Assembly: GCA_942159475.1 (NCBI GenBank)
Contig: OW804097.1
Coordinates: 50,302,986 to 50,366,985, forward strand
Length of the DNA stretch: 64,000 bases
Reading direction: 5' to 3'
DNA from: Sthenelais limicola
Taxonomy: Eukaryota > Annelida > Polychaeta > Phyllodocida > Sigalionidae
The notes under the pieces are model-generated. The model was not told the origin of the DNA. It was given only the letters and a program-made list of their open reading frames with translations, and did no database searches. A program made the position numbers and the translations under genes. This document shows positions 1-11,300 of the stretch, piece after piece (position 1 is the first letter of the stretch; the number at the start of each line of letters is the position of its first letter).

Positions 1-284
1 AAATCTCTTTCAAGTGTTTGGCTTGCTCGTACTCCCTTTCCGCCCGTAAAAGCAGCTCCTTTCTATATTCTGCTAGAGACTTTCCTACTTCCTTATACCC
101 TTCTGGCCAACTCCCATTTTCTAACTGCACAGGCCCTGGAGGCCGAATTTTCAACTTAGAGCGAAAGCCCAAATTCATTGTTTCCACTCCTGCCAAAAGT
201 GTACCACGACTTGCGAACACCACTCCATAATTATGTCTGAGGACCGCCACTGTCATGCAACTACATTGCATGCTAAGGATGATC
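1..284 (-). pseudogene. env: Retroelement env exon 2, 5' part (copy 1, partial)
   Basis: This stretch is about 95 percent identical to 32890-33173, where the complete exon of the envelope gene lies, and runs off the left edge of the window. On the minus strand it begins after a pyrimidine-rich acceptor (AG at 286-285) and encodes the N-terminal subunit ahead of the furin-like site, which lies outside the window. It is called partial because only the first 95 codons or so are present. The matching short first exon is at 461-480. Confidence 0.75.
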
Positions 285-460
285 CTAAAAACAAGAAGTT
301 AGCCTATTGGTAAAGGCACTAATTACCAAGAAAGTCATACTGCTTGCCTACTGGCCCTTCATGGGCGAAATTGAGATTCCCAAATAATTTGTCATCCCAA
401 TAAGTTACAAGTCCCGAAAGCACAAGTGAATATAAAGTTCTTTACAGAAGAGTAACTTAC

Positions 461-480
461 CCTATCACAAAGCCAATCAT
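461..480 (-). CDS. env: Env signal-peptide exon 1 (copy 1)
   Basis: A 20-base exon begins with ATG at 480 and ends immediately before a GTAAGT donor (GT at 460-459). A second in-frame ATG sits one codon upstream in this copy. The encoded residues are hydrophobic and, in phase with exon 2 at 1-284, give a typical secretion signal. The intron is about 175 bases, with a T-rich acceptor. Copy 2 has the same arrangement at 33350-33369, so the structure is conserved between copies. Confidence 0.6.
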
Positions 481-493
481 CATGAAGATTTTG

Positions 494-802
494 TCAGTAT
501 CTTTCAGGTCCTATATGCAAGTGTATGTTCCCTATCCTCTGATACAAGCGAAGTGATGCTTTCGCCCTGGCTGTGCTGAGCTTAAATATGAAACCAGACC
601 AGTCCAAGACCATTGGGCCTGCCTTGCAATTTTTAGAACACCCCCCAACTGCTTGCAAGCCTCTTGTGGGTGCAAAATGCTTGAGCCCAATTGTTGCGTC
701 TATTTTTATTTCTCTGCCTGGCTTCATTAGCTCCACCCCCTCGGCATTCCAGACCCGTTCATTAACATCTTGGTTCATATTACACTTACCTCTACTTGCC
801 AT
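494..802 (-). CDS. Retroelement small ORF G, 102 aa (copy 1)
   Basis: This open frame of 102 codons starts at ATG 802 and stops at 494, just upstream of the env signal-peptide exon. The product has four cysteines, with GGCSKNCKAGP in the middle, and no hydrophobic segment; I do not recognise it. A strong donor-like GAGGTAAGT overlaps its first codons, so it may be an alternative exon of a spliced transcript rather than a free-standing gene. In copy 2 the frame is interrupted by about 130 extra bases (33498-33634). Being open here is modest support for coding. Confidence 0.45.
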   Translation of the reverse strand: MASRGKCNMNQDVNERVWNAEGVELMKPGREIKIDATIGLKHFAPTRGLQAVGGCSKNCKAGPMVLDWSGFIFKLSTARAKASLRLYQRIGNIHLHIGPERY

Positions 803-913
803 GACATATACGTTTCAAGATGTGAAGACTTAAGCGGCACCTCCCCATCCCTCCCCCAATATGTTACTATTATCGTCCAATAATCATCATGTTGTCTCCC
901 CTGGTTACCAAGC

Positions 914-1177
914 CTAGATATGTGTCTCCCAATATACCCTTCTCTGACCCATCAGACCCCTCACAACGTATTGTACCTTCATTTCACGGCCCACAAAGCA
1001 TTCATCGTTTTTATTTTCTAAGTAGTTACTCCTAAGAACCACATACACCTCTCGCAAAATGACTTCTGACACTGGAGTATCTAGTTGCCGACGCGACAAG
1101 CTTTCCCCTAACCAGGTATCGGATGCGCGTTCTAACAGACAATGCCCATATATAGCGCTTTTGTTTTTCAATTCCAT
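914..1177 (-). pseudogene. Retroelement small ORF F (copy 1, frameshifted)
   Basis: The minus-strand frame starts at ATG 1177 a few bases after an acceptor-like TTGTTATAG. It encodes 87 residues, including YVVLRSNYLENKNDECFVG. Compared with copy 2 (33814-34071), one G is missing in the run near 955, so the frame is lost there, whereas copy 2 continues to a stop beside a GTAAGT donor. Each copy therefore carries a different break: a frameshift here and a nonsense codon upstream in copy 2. The function is unknown. The cysteine-poor, beta-rich look would suit a soluble or surface protein, but that is speculation. Confidence 0.45.
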
Positions 1178-1394
1178 CCATCCCTATAACAATACAATAT
1201 CACATGTCGTGTTTTCCTAGCCTGTTCGCCCCCGCATTTTATAGGGGAGTTATACAATGAACATTGCAACACCCGATGACAATCAATCCTCAAAATAAAT
1301 TGTGTTGGGCAGCAAGCTGCCCCAAATTTTCTTATGAATCATAACGTATGTCTCACCTTTACTCCTGCAGGCATCCAGGTAAGTGGCATATGAG
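1178..1394 (-). pseudogene. ORF E 3' end beyond the foldback insert (copy 1)
   Basis: This flank continues the ORF E reading frame on the far side of the inserted foldback element. Copy 2 reads as about 37 cysteine-containing codons up to a stop near 34333. A GTGAGA donor-like sequence lies within it. The assignment rests on the same insert junction being present in both copies and on conservation between them. Confidence 0.4.
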
Positions 1395-2795
1395 CAATTC
1401 CACCAATTGGTCGACATATGGCTGAAAATTCTTAATTTTTTAAAATTGCTTCTATTGATTTATTATTTTTCGTACATATACTACACATATTGCTGATAAT
1501 ATAGACGAAATTGGAAAGGTTAATAATGAATATTGTAGTCAGGGCAGCTTCGTGGAGTCTGTGACAGGAACTAGCTCATATGGGTACAGAGGAAGTGTAC
1601 ATATTTCTACATAAATTAGGAATAAATAAAATGATATATGCACGTAATCTTTTTAATTATTGTGTACTTCATAGGTCTTCACACACGGGTCATAATGCTT
1701 TTTAGTTTGTGAAAATATTCCAACTAGAAGAAAAGTTACAGCCAAAAAACGATTCAGCAATGGTAATGGTAATGGCAGTGGCAAGAGTCACAGGGCATTG
1801 ACCCTCTGCTACAATAGACATAATCCATTATATTTAGAATTTATACAAAAATATATCACATTATTCCCCTCGTTTTCCTGTTAAGATGACTTGAATACTT
1901 GTATTGGTTGTTTATGAAGGTAAATATACATTCTGTTCAAGTATTTAGAGGCAAAATTATTAGGGAAAATGTTCTCTGTATGTCTACACAATACAGTCAT
2001 GTCAATTATGTCACATAATTTTAATGTCACATACTTTATGTCACCGTAACGTGCCGGCATGTTACGGTGACATCATGCTTTAGCCCTCTTGAGGTGCAAT
2101 AATGCAAAGCAGGGGGATAATGTGGCTGTTTATATTTGAGCTATATGATGACTTACCTTCAGCCATACTTTAATTTTTTCAACTCTAAATATTTCATTTG
2201 TTATCAACTAAAATGTCCGGCACGTTATGGTGACATAACACCTTCCCCAATATATAGTATATGCTCTAATTCCAAAAAAAATCTAAAATATTCCACTATA
2301 TTCATTGTTATATGGAAGAATACATTGAAAACCACCTAAAACATATCCACTTCACCCATCTTGGTGTTTAAATAAATTTTTATTCTAGTTTTAAATAGGC
2401 ACGTTATGGTGACATACAGAATTTCCCCAGACAATTTTGCATTGAAAATCAACCAATGGATTATTAGAAATATATTTTTTTCAAATTATTCAGAAGCCAG
2501 GGTCATGATATGAAATTTGAATAAACATGTAGCCATGAGTGGACATAATTTTTTCTCTCTTTACACCATTTTTTTCATATTAGCAATATTTTCGTAAATT
2601 TTTAGGCAATAAAACAGTGTTTTTTCCCTCTAGAATTTTAAATATTTATGCCAGATATGCAAAAGTAGGGTATTTCTGATGTATTTTCCGTCGGGGAAAG
2701 TGACAGAATTAATTAAAATACCTCCAGACCATGATTTCTGGTTAAAAATGAAAAAATCTGTTTTATAGTCAAATGTCGACCAATTGGTGGAATTA
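1395..2795. mobile_element. Foldback element inserted in ORF E (copy 1)
   Basis: The ends are inverted copies of each other: an arm with ATTCCACCAATTGGTCGACA at the left recurs as its reverse complement at about 2770-2800. The interior is AT-rich and non-coding. It contains a near-perfect 36 bp palindrome (2038-2073) and two more copies of the CACGTTATGGTGACATA motif (2211-2237 and 2399-2417), at a period of about 175 bases. The copy 2 retroelement has a homologous insert at exactly the same place (34449-35935), but the interiors are far more diverged than the flanks. Confidence 0.65.
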
Positions 2796-3311
2796 CTCAT
2801 ATATAGTTCAATTTGCCAGACATCCACGGGTAGTGACAAGTGATACCTGATAGTTGCTTCTGACATCTCTGTTAGTTTGTCTAAAAATTGTACCGTTTCC
2901 TCCAGTGTTTCTGGAAATAGACCCCTCATTCGCAGGCAAAACATATTTAATGTTTCATACAGCAAATCCGTTATAATGCTCACTGAATCCTGTAGTTGTC
3001 TTAACGGCATGAGGGTATGTCGCTCTGTTATATTGACTGACAAGGTGCCAATTGGTTCATAGCGCAATCCTCTCAAGAAATCAAACCCAGCCTTTCGCAA
3101 CCTAACGATGTGCGTTTCTTTTTTGCAGCCTCCTGATCGGCTCAAACTCTGGGTATCGTTTGTGTGGGGGAAGCATATATAACTTCAGGACCCCCATCAA
3201 TAACCAGTTAGCCTTAACCTGTTGGTTTAGAATGGCAGTCATTCTTGCTGCTCTGTCGTTTCTTCTAATAATCTCCGCATTTATCCTCTCATTCCCTCTG
3301 ATCTTGTTCAT
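2796..3311 (-). pseudogene. Retroelement accessory ORF E, N-terminal part (copy 1)
   Basis: This is the copy 1 counterpart of ORF E at 35940-36449. It starts at ATG 3311 with the same basic N-terminus and carries the LPPHKRYPEFEPIRRL motif shared with ORFs A and C. An extra T in the T-run near 3118 shifts the frame, so the gene reads as two overlapping frames (3311-3102 and 3145 onward). The downstream end enters the foldback element. No known domain is recognised. Confidence 0.6.
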
Positions 3312-3398
3312 TTTGCCCGAACTGCCTTAAGTATAACTATCTTCCAATGTCAATGCAAACCCTGCTATAGATCCCCCCAATGGACACACATACTGCGA
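3312..3398 (-). other. Retroelement leader between ORFs D and E (copy 1)
   Basis: This matches the sequence upstream of ORF E in copy 2 (36450-36512) up to TAGATC at about 3397, where the similarity stops abruptly. It resumes at 18343. The break marks the insertion of the 3399-18342 block. Confidence 0.6.
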
Positions 3399-4156
3399 TA
3401 TGTTACGCCGAAACAGCGCTTTGGGTGCGAACTGGCACTCAGACCGCGAGATTCGCTGTCCTGGTGCTGTCACACCTTGCCTTGCTACCCGCTCGGGAGA
3501 CGGCGCGGCCGCTACAATAGCGATATACATGCATGGAAAGTGTGAACGATAACGCACTCGCTATGTATGGTCCACTAATCCCACTAATAATGGATCTAAC
3601 TCATCAGATACTTTCCATATTGTTTTGGCTCTGTTCAGTGGTTTAAATTGCGTTATTCAATTGACAATTATATTAGTTATTAATACATTGTTAAAAGCGC
3701 GCTTCTGGTTTAGAACAATCGCGCCATATTCTACCGCAAATAACGCGCATCAGAACAGCGTCGGTAGACTATTCAGATGGTGTAGCTCTTAGAAAATCAA
3801 GTTAGAACCCAATGTCACTTTTTGTGAAATTTGGTGCGATAATTACATGATGAGAATTGTTAGATATTTTGCATAATGTTGTTGTTGACTTTATCATGAT
3901 AGGTTATAATATAACAAACCCCCAAATAGCGGGGGATGTTGAGCCTCTGCTCCCACACCAAATAGGCAAAATGAAAGAGAGGGACAGGCAAAATGAAAGA
4001 CAGGGACCTTCAATACAAAGTCCAATATTAATAGTGGCACCAGTTGCACTAACAACGTCTTTAAATTTGACGTCTGCGATATCCTTTCCCACGCTCCTCC
4101 CCCCCACCCCCACCCCCACCCCAATACATGCGTCGCCAGTTTGGCGACGCTATACC
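3399..4156. other. Outer left arm of the inserted block, no gene
   Basis: No coding region is recognised. GC content is higher than in the neighbours at 3400-3560. A motif at about 3750-3770 (GCGCATCAGAACAGCGTC) resembles part of the terminal repeat at 4157-4262, which suggests a second, nested copy of the same element family. A hairpin, GCGTCGCC-AGTTT-GGCGACGC, lies at about 4130-4150, directly before the terminal repeat. Confidence 0.4.
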
Positions 4157-4262
4157 CAGTGAACACTGTTGCAGTTTTTTCTTTAATAAATTGCGCGAAA
4201 ATCGGCCGCGATTTTTGCGCGTCAGAACAGCGTCAGATGTTACTCCATGTCGCGCGAGTAGC
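4157..4262 (+). repeat. Left terminal inverted repeat of the 14.2 kb element
   Basis: It is the near-exact reverse complement of 18225-18332, including the shared block AAATTGCGCGAAAATCGGCC and the motif GCGTCAGAACAGCGTCAGAT. Confidence 0.75.
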
Positions 4263-4283
4263 AGTAATAATAAACATGTTATA

Positions 4284-4412
4284 AATCAAGACTTCGTAAT
4301 TTCTCAGTAATAAATATGAATATCAGTAATTTCTCAGTAATAAAATTACATATTTAATATGAATATCAGTATAAATGAATGTATAATATCAGTATAAATG
4401 AATGTATAAACA
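4284..4412. repeat. AT-rich short tandem repeats
   Basis: Repeats of AATTTCTCAGTAATAAA and of ATATCAGTATAAATGAATGT occur two to three times each in tandem. Confidence 0.7.
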
Positions 4413-4435
4413 GAATCGACCCAGGTCCAATTGGG

Positions 4436-4562
4436 GAGATGGGAAGGGGGTGTAAAGGATCGAGGGGATGGGGAACGAAGGTGGAGGGAGAGATGGGGGC
4501 AGGTGGGTGAGGCTGGGAGGGTGAAGAGCCTAGGAAGAGGGAGCTGGGGGGGGGGGGGGGAC
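4436..4562 (+). repeat. G-rich, quadruplex-prone tract
   Basis: More than a dozen runs of three or more G end in a 15-base G homopolymer at about 4546-4560. The short open frames on both strands here are products of base composition. Confidence 0.7.
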
Positions 4563-4810
4563 GGTTTTTGGCATCACCTCTGCCCAATATGGGATGTGCG
4601 TCAATTTGATGATGCCCTCACATTAACTGCACCCTCTGAGACGTCTTTCCCAAATATGGGGCTACATCAATTCCAATCCCAAATAAACGCCTGCCCTGAA
4701 AAAAACGGCAACGACAATAAATAAGACCTCACTTATTCCCGACAATATTCCCGACAATAAATAAGGAACATTCCCGACAATAAACTTTTATTTATCTTAT
4801 TCATTGAAGT

Positions 4811-4945
4811 TATGAAGGCTGCAAACACGGTAGGGAAGGGAATTTATGAAGGCTGCAAACAGGGTAGGGAAGGGAAATTATGAAGGCCGCAAATAGGGTA
4901 GGAAAGGCAAATTATGAAGGCCGCAAATAGGGTAGGGAAGCCCTT
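4811..4945. repeat. Four tandem copies of a 37 bp unit
   Basis: The unit contains TATGAAGGCTGCAAACAGGG followed by TAGGGAAGGGAAA. Copies diverge from left to right (CTGCAAAC to CCGCAAAT). Shorter repeats of GACAATAAATAAG-type units lie just upstream (4720-4790). Confidence 0.8.
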
Positions 4946-5144
4946 TTGAATCCCATTTCCCATTTTTTATAAGCCCCATTTCCCGAATCCCGTAGGTTTT
5001 TCTATTTGCAATTTCTACCTGGAAAAAATAAATCTGCATCTGAACCACCCTTCCCTGAATACCGTAGGCACTTTTAAAATAGGCCCAGGCCCAGGTCCCG
5101 GTTCCCGAAAAGGTATTTTCCCTACCCTGTGCAAACGCTCACTT

Positions 5145-5217
5145 ATGAACATTTGATCGCCAAGAACAAGGGAATTTGATCGCCAAGAACAGTTTCTTGA
5201 TCGCCAAGAACAGTTTC
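5145..5217. repeat. Three tandem copies of TTGATCGCCAAGAACAGTTTC
   Basis: Three adjacent copies of about 21-24 bp are present, the first with a variant spacer. Confidence 0.75.
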
Positions 5218-5827
5218 AGGGACATCAATTATTAACTCCAAAATAGAATGGGTTGGGTGCGCGGTAGAAATCGGAAGTTGAAAATGTGAAAATGGCAGAA
5301 CACAAAGAATACCCGTTACCACGCTTTACCACGCTTTACCGATCTAAATAAATCATGATTTCAAAACGTTTTAAGGCCCGATGAATACACCAAATAAGAT
5401 GATGAGTTGTGAAATATGCAAAATATCAGTTTAGAAGCAAATCTAATTGTAAAACTGGCCGTCAATTAGCCATAAAGCTAGTGAATGTGGCCCAAGCTCC
5501 AAACCAGTCTTATTTCAAAATGGCCAGAATTTGGGATAACGGTTTTTCCAGTACAGAATTTCTCGTCCATTTCCATCACATCTACCGAACCAGTCCTGAA
5601 ACCTCTGATATTTTAGGATGTATGTTAATCATGGGAAATCGTTTCAGGTAAGTATTAGGTGATCGATTGCTAATCTATCTTATATGGACTGATTTTAAGT
5701 TTTGTTTATTCGATCCATGCACGGCCCAGGTCGCCACCCGGGACAGCTGACGGGGACCCATGCATGGGGGCCGGTAGAGCTACAACATGTTTTTCCGTTC
5801 ATATACAGGTGTCCCGGCCCTGGACAA

Positions 5828-6150
5828 CTAAGTGTAATTTTGTAATTCAAATAGTCACAAAAGTGTAATTTTGTAATTCAAATAGTCGGAAATCAGAGTT
5901 CAGAGTTATTCGGAAATCCTTCTGAAATCGGAGTTGTTTTGAAATCGCTGTTCAGAACTCATCTTGAAATCGGTGTTCAGAGTTATTTTGAAATCGGTGT
6001 TCAGAGTTATTTTGAAATCAGTGTTTAGAATTCTGGAGTTATTTTGAAATCGGTGTAGAATTCTGGAGTTATTTTGAAATCGGTGTTAAGAGTTCTGAGT
6101 AATTTTTGCAATCGGTGTTCAGAGTTATTTTGAAATCGGTGTTATTTTGA
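5828..6150. repeat. Minisatellite of about 25 bp units
   Basis: Two copies of GTAATTTTGTAATTCAAATAGTC are followed by eight or more degenerate copies of TCGGTGTTCAGAGTTATTTT. The next 90 bases repeat AGGCTCGTCCTTA-like units. Confidence 0.8.
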
Positions 6151-6624
6151 AAGTTAATTCCATACTCGTCCTTATTTGTGTAGGCTCGTCCTCGTCCTTA
6201 ATTGTGTAGGCTCGTCCTTAAGTCATTAATTCTGTAGGCCTATTTCTCGCCAGAATATATAGGGCCTGTATGATACGGTACGGGCAGGTATAGTACATTT
6301 CATGTTTATGTTTATGGGATTTAATTATGATTTGTTTTGAGATTGGTTTTTATGCATAGGCCTGCCATTTAAGCGGTTCCCTTGGGTGACATGGCCTTTG
6401 GTTTATGCATACTTTTAAGCTGTTGTTCATCAACATCACATATTTTTTCATCACCATCACATATTTTTCATTGATCACATATACTAACTTTTACAGATAA
6501 ATAACGTTGATCCAGTATGCTTGCTTTTCTGCTGAGGAGGCCCTGGGCAAGGGAATGGGATCTTAACATGTTAAGGGCCGAAACCAGACTGGTTGCAGTT
6601 TCCTAAATCCATACAATAAGGTTC

Positions 6625-6716
6625 AATCAAGTTTAAAGGTTCAATCAAGTTTTTAAAGGTTCAATCAAGTTTTTAAAGGTTCAATCAAGTTTTTAAAGGT
6701 TCAATCAAGTTTAATG
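6625..6716. repeat. Five tandem copies of a 20 bp unit
   Basis: The unit is AGGTTCAATCAAGTTTTTAA, with the middle copies identical. Confidence 0.85.
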
Positions 6717-6957
6717 GGTATGAGTTTAAGGTACCCCCAGTCTGGTCCAGAACCAATACAAATAAATTACCATTGGCTGTATAACAACATTTTTATTCAT
6801 CTTAATTGCAGTCCATAATAGTCATATTGAATATCCAAGTCATTCATATTGAATTGAATATCCGAGTCGTTCATGTTGAATGTAAAAGGTAAGTGTTTTT
6901 GGAGGGGGATTTACTTGAAGGAAGGAGGTCCCCATCATCCCTCTCCAGCATTTAGTT

Positions 6958-7030
6958 TAATCATCCCTGAGCCAGGATTTATATAATTTCGCTTAAACTG
7001 AGCCAGGATTTATATAATTTCGCTTAAACT
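6958..7030. repeat. 33 bp direct duplication
   Basis: CTGAGCCAGGATTTATATAA plus TTTCGCTTAAA occurs twice head to tail without a mismatch. Further local duplications follow at 7090-7145, 7275-7390 and 7383-7465. Confidence 0.8.
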
Positions 7031-7536
7031 AACTAAACATTACATTCGTAATAAACATTACACGTTTGTCATGTCATAAAGGAATATATAACGAATGCTG
7101 CTTTATTGTCATAATACAACGAATGCTGCTTTATGCTTTATTGTCATAATACATGTCACATTCGTTATATATTCCTTTATATGACTTTCGTCATGTCATG
7201 TAGAAAGTAATGTAGTCATATATGTTATAACATACATGAGATGACATGACTATGACTCATTCTACACTCTCTCTCATTCTACACTTTCATCATAATTACT
7301 GTATTCTACACTTTCATCATAATTACTGTATTGTCTGTATATATTTCACTTTCGTCATAATACTGTCTGTATATATTTCAGACTGAGAAACACCCCAGGA
7401 TGACTGAGGTTCAACCCCCTGACGACTGAGGAACCCCTTGATGACTGAGGAACGACTGAGGAACATTTCACAATCATATAATTTGAAGGTAAACTAAGTT
7501 TCAAGATAGTTAGCAAAGGACAGCATGGGTTTCAAG

Positions 7537-7580
7537 ATAGTATAGGACAGCTATATGAGTTATAGCTGTCCTATACTATC
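7537..7580. repeat. Perfect 19 bp-stem hairpin
   Basis: GATAGTATAGGACAGCTAT and its exact reverse complement are separated by seven bases. It is a long palindrome in the middle of the repeat mosaic. Confidence 0.8.
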
Positions 7581-7739
7581 AGCCATCAATATTTCAGTCA
7601 TCAATAAACGATATTGATGGCTGTAAATTAGCCGCGGGGGGTTACCCCCACCTTGCTGTCACAGCCAGGCAACAATCCTCAATGGAGAGTCAAACCAACC
7701 AGCCGTAACAGCCGCAGGTGATAAGCCCACCGCGTCTAT

Positions 7740-8310
7740 TTATGCAGATATTTCGGGACTAATTTTTTGGGACAGTATACCGAGAGAAAAGGGCAGTTTA
7801 GACAGTATACAGGCGTATTTGTTGTCCTTCACGGCAGTCATATAGGCAGTATATATATATATCCAGTGATATATCCAGTTTCTCCCACCATATGGACGAA
7901 AAGATTTTTTAAATATTCCTATATTTAGCGTTTTTACAGCCAAATAGAGAATAAACGGGCAGCATTCGATATACACTCCCCCCAATACTCTTGTTACTCT
8001 GGGCGTCCATATAGGCAGTATATATATATCAGGAATTATAAATATTTCTGCGTAGGGACGATTCATTTCATTAAAATATGACATACAAATTGTCTCATAT
8101 TTTCTCCTTTATGTGTGTATATTTACGTATACCAGACTTAGACGTCAGACTTAGACTTCAGAGATTTCGGTGATGTTATGCTAGCATAGGTTAGGGGTGC
8201 ACTACTATATATTACGATGAGTTGGCGTCAGTACGTATACCAGACTTACACGTCAGACTTAAGACTTAGACTTCAGTTATTTCGGTGATGTTATGCTAGA
8301 ATAGGTTATG

Positions 8311-8357
<47 letters not shown>

Positions 8358-11300
8358 AGTAGATATCTAACGACTAGGGTGTGTTTCGTATAGTAGGGTA
8401 CACTACTATATGTTACAATGAGTTGGCGTCAGTACAGACACCTGCAGGGATTTTTATAAATATTCCTATATTTAGCACATTATGTATTATGCGCGTCAGC
8501 CATCATACTCAGGAGTTTTGTTATACTCAGGGCGTGCATATTCAGGCAGAGTTCTGGGACGACATGTTTGTCTCGGACAGTTTTTAGGATGACATTTTGG
8601 TTCACCTTGAGCAGAGTTTTAGAGTTATTAGTCTGAGGATTCAAGTCATACATGAGGTAAAAGATCAGAAAGTCTTATATTCTGCGGAATAAGGCATGTT
8701 AGTTTGAAACGTCTTACGATAGGTAGATACTCGTCCACAACCTATGAATAATAGGTGAGTCATATTTACATCATTCCAGATCATTTGACATCATTCTAGA
8801 TCAGTGATTAACGCCATTTACATTTTTAGGACGGATTTTGGGCGTGTCCAAACAATTTTTTTTCGGCGTCAGTACAGACGGATTTAGAGTTACGAGACCT
8901 AGCAAAATTTTATGCCAGTACTTACTGTGTGATGTACTGATTGTACGACTTCAGAATTTTTAGTCTGATATTTGTATACCGAGAGAGAAAAGGGCAGTTT
9001 AGACAGTATACAGGCGCATTTTAATATTGTATACAGGCACATTTTATTACGGCTTAGGACTTGTTGTTAAGACTTTAGACTTCATTGCTTTCATGAGGTA
9101 TGGACATATCTTGATTTCCGAGTTCATAATCATGTGAAAAATATAATATCAGTGATCGTAGTAAGGGCTTTGTACTCGTAAATAACGATCATTGCATTAA
9201 TTGGGCGTCAGTACAGACGCAGTGTACTATTGTTATACTCAGGACGTGCAATATATATAGGCAGTATAGTTTCTAGTACCTAGGATTTTGAGCATAAATT
9301 CTGGGCGTTGTCAGATTAGAATTAAGTGATTTTAAATTCTTTTGGTGGTGCAGACCTATAGGACATATTGCTCGGTGATGTTATGCTAGAATAGGTTATG
9401 ATTTATATATATATAACAGAGTAGATATCCAACGACTAGGGTGTGTTTCTTATAGTAGGGTACACTATATGTTACAATGAGTTGGCGTCCTTGATACATA
9501 TTCAGGCAGAGTTCTGGGACGAAATGTTTGTTTTGGACAGTTTTTTTGGAATGTTTGTCTTGGACAGATTTCCGACGAACATTGTACTATGAGCGTCGGA
9601 AATAGATGATTTAGGAATTTAGTTATACTCAGGGCGTGCACATTGTACTATATGCGCGTCGGACATAGGAGATTTAGGGATTTAGTTATACTCAGGGCGT
9701 GCATATATAGGAATTATAGATATTTCACACTGATTAAACTGATTCTGATGCACACTATTCCGCGTGTTCATTACCTACTAACATACAATGTATTATATAG
9801 CCAGTGAGACTCCGTTGAATGGAGATAAGTCCATTTGGTATGAAGCTGGTCTATTAAGTCCATTTGGTATGAACCTGGTTTATTGGGAAATAGAAGTCCA
9901 AAGGTACACTAGTCAGAGTAACAAATCCATGGAGTAGTGCTTGGAGTGAAGCATGGGCTATCTTCTAGATCATTTCAGTAGTTCCCATGTGATGATCTAG
10001 AAGATGTACTAGAGAGGCTAGTGTTTTTATAACATCAATATTAGGTACAAATAATGTATATTAACGTATGGGAAATATTGAAGGTGGAAATAGGAAATAG
10101 GGTTCCAACATGATAGGGGGTGCTAACGTTCGCCTTTCAGGCAGAATATTTTCAACAAGGCCTATTTTAGCATCTAATGGGTCGATCTTGTACACCCTCA
10201 CCCTCATTTTGTGTATTAAGATAAAAAAAAAGTATTTTTGCGTCAGTACAGACGCCTGCGGGTCATATTGAAGGTGGAAATAGGGATTTAGGAATTTTGT
10301 TACACTCAGGGCATGCATATAGGCAGTATATATATATCATTTCTTCAGGTATGTCATTATTCTTAGGCCTCGTACAATTCTTTCCTGTTTTACCGTCATG
10401 AACAGTGTTACAATGACTGCAATGACCCATATTGTCGAAAAATTCAAACAAATCCACAGCAAAACTAGCAGAAAAAATTTCTGACGTGCGTGCAGGTCAG
10501 GCGTAGGGCGTAGAGTGAGGAAATGGAGGAGGGGATGGAATATTATGATTATGATGTAACGTCAATAGATGCGGGGGGCGTGGTTACCGCATCGAGTCTC
10601 CAAGGTCTCGGTCAATATAATCGGTGATGGGTCACCTTCCCATATTTCCGCGTCAGTACAGACGATTGAATGTGAGCAGAGTTTTAGAGTTAGAGATGTC
10701 TTATTGGTCTGAGAATTCAAGTCGTACATGATTATGGTTAAAGATCAGAAAGTCTTATATTCTGAGGAATAAGGCATGTTAGTTTGAAACGTCTTACGAT
10801 AGGTAGATATTTCTTTAGGGACATTTCATCTAGGCCTAACTTATGTATACATACATTAACATACATTAACATACATGAGCATATTTGAGATATGGACTGA
10901 TATGGATATCTAACGATATCTAACGACTAGGGTGTGTTTTGTATAGTAGGGTACACTACTATATGTTATCATTAACTATATGTTACAATGAGTTGGCGTC
11001 AGTACAGACACCTGCAATTCTTGGTTCATTTTGCTGTGGACGTCTACATTATATACAATGGGACAGAGTAGATTTGGACGACTAGGGTTGTGTTTCGTAT
11101 AGTAGGGTACACTACTATAATATGTTACAATGAGTTGGAGATGAAGATCGTAATAAACTACATTATTATGTAAAATATCGATCTCAAGATTGTAAACTGT
11201 AAACTGGGGTGTCAAGCATGACTACAAGATATATGTGGGCGTAATAAAGTACATTATCACTGAAAATAGGTGGAAATAGGAAATAGTGTTTCACAAGGCG

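Noticed and set aside
4811..7470. Regularly repeated units suggesting a CRISPR-like array
   Set aside because: The units are contiguous tandem repeats without unique spacers, in a eukaryotic transposon.
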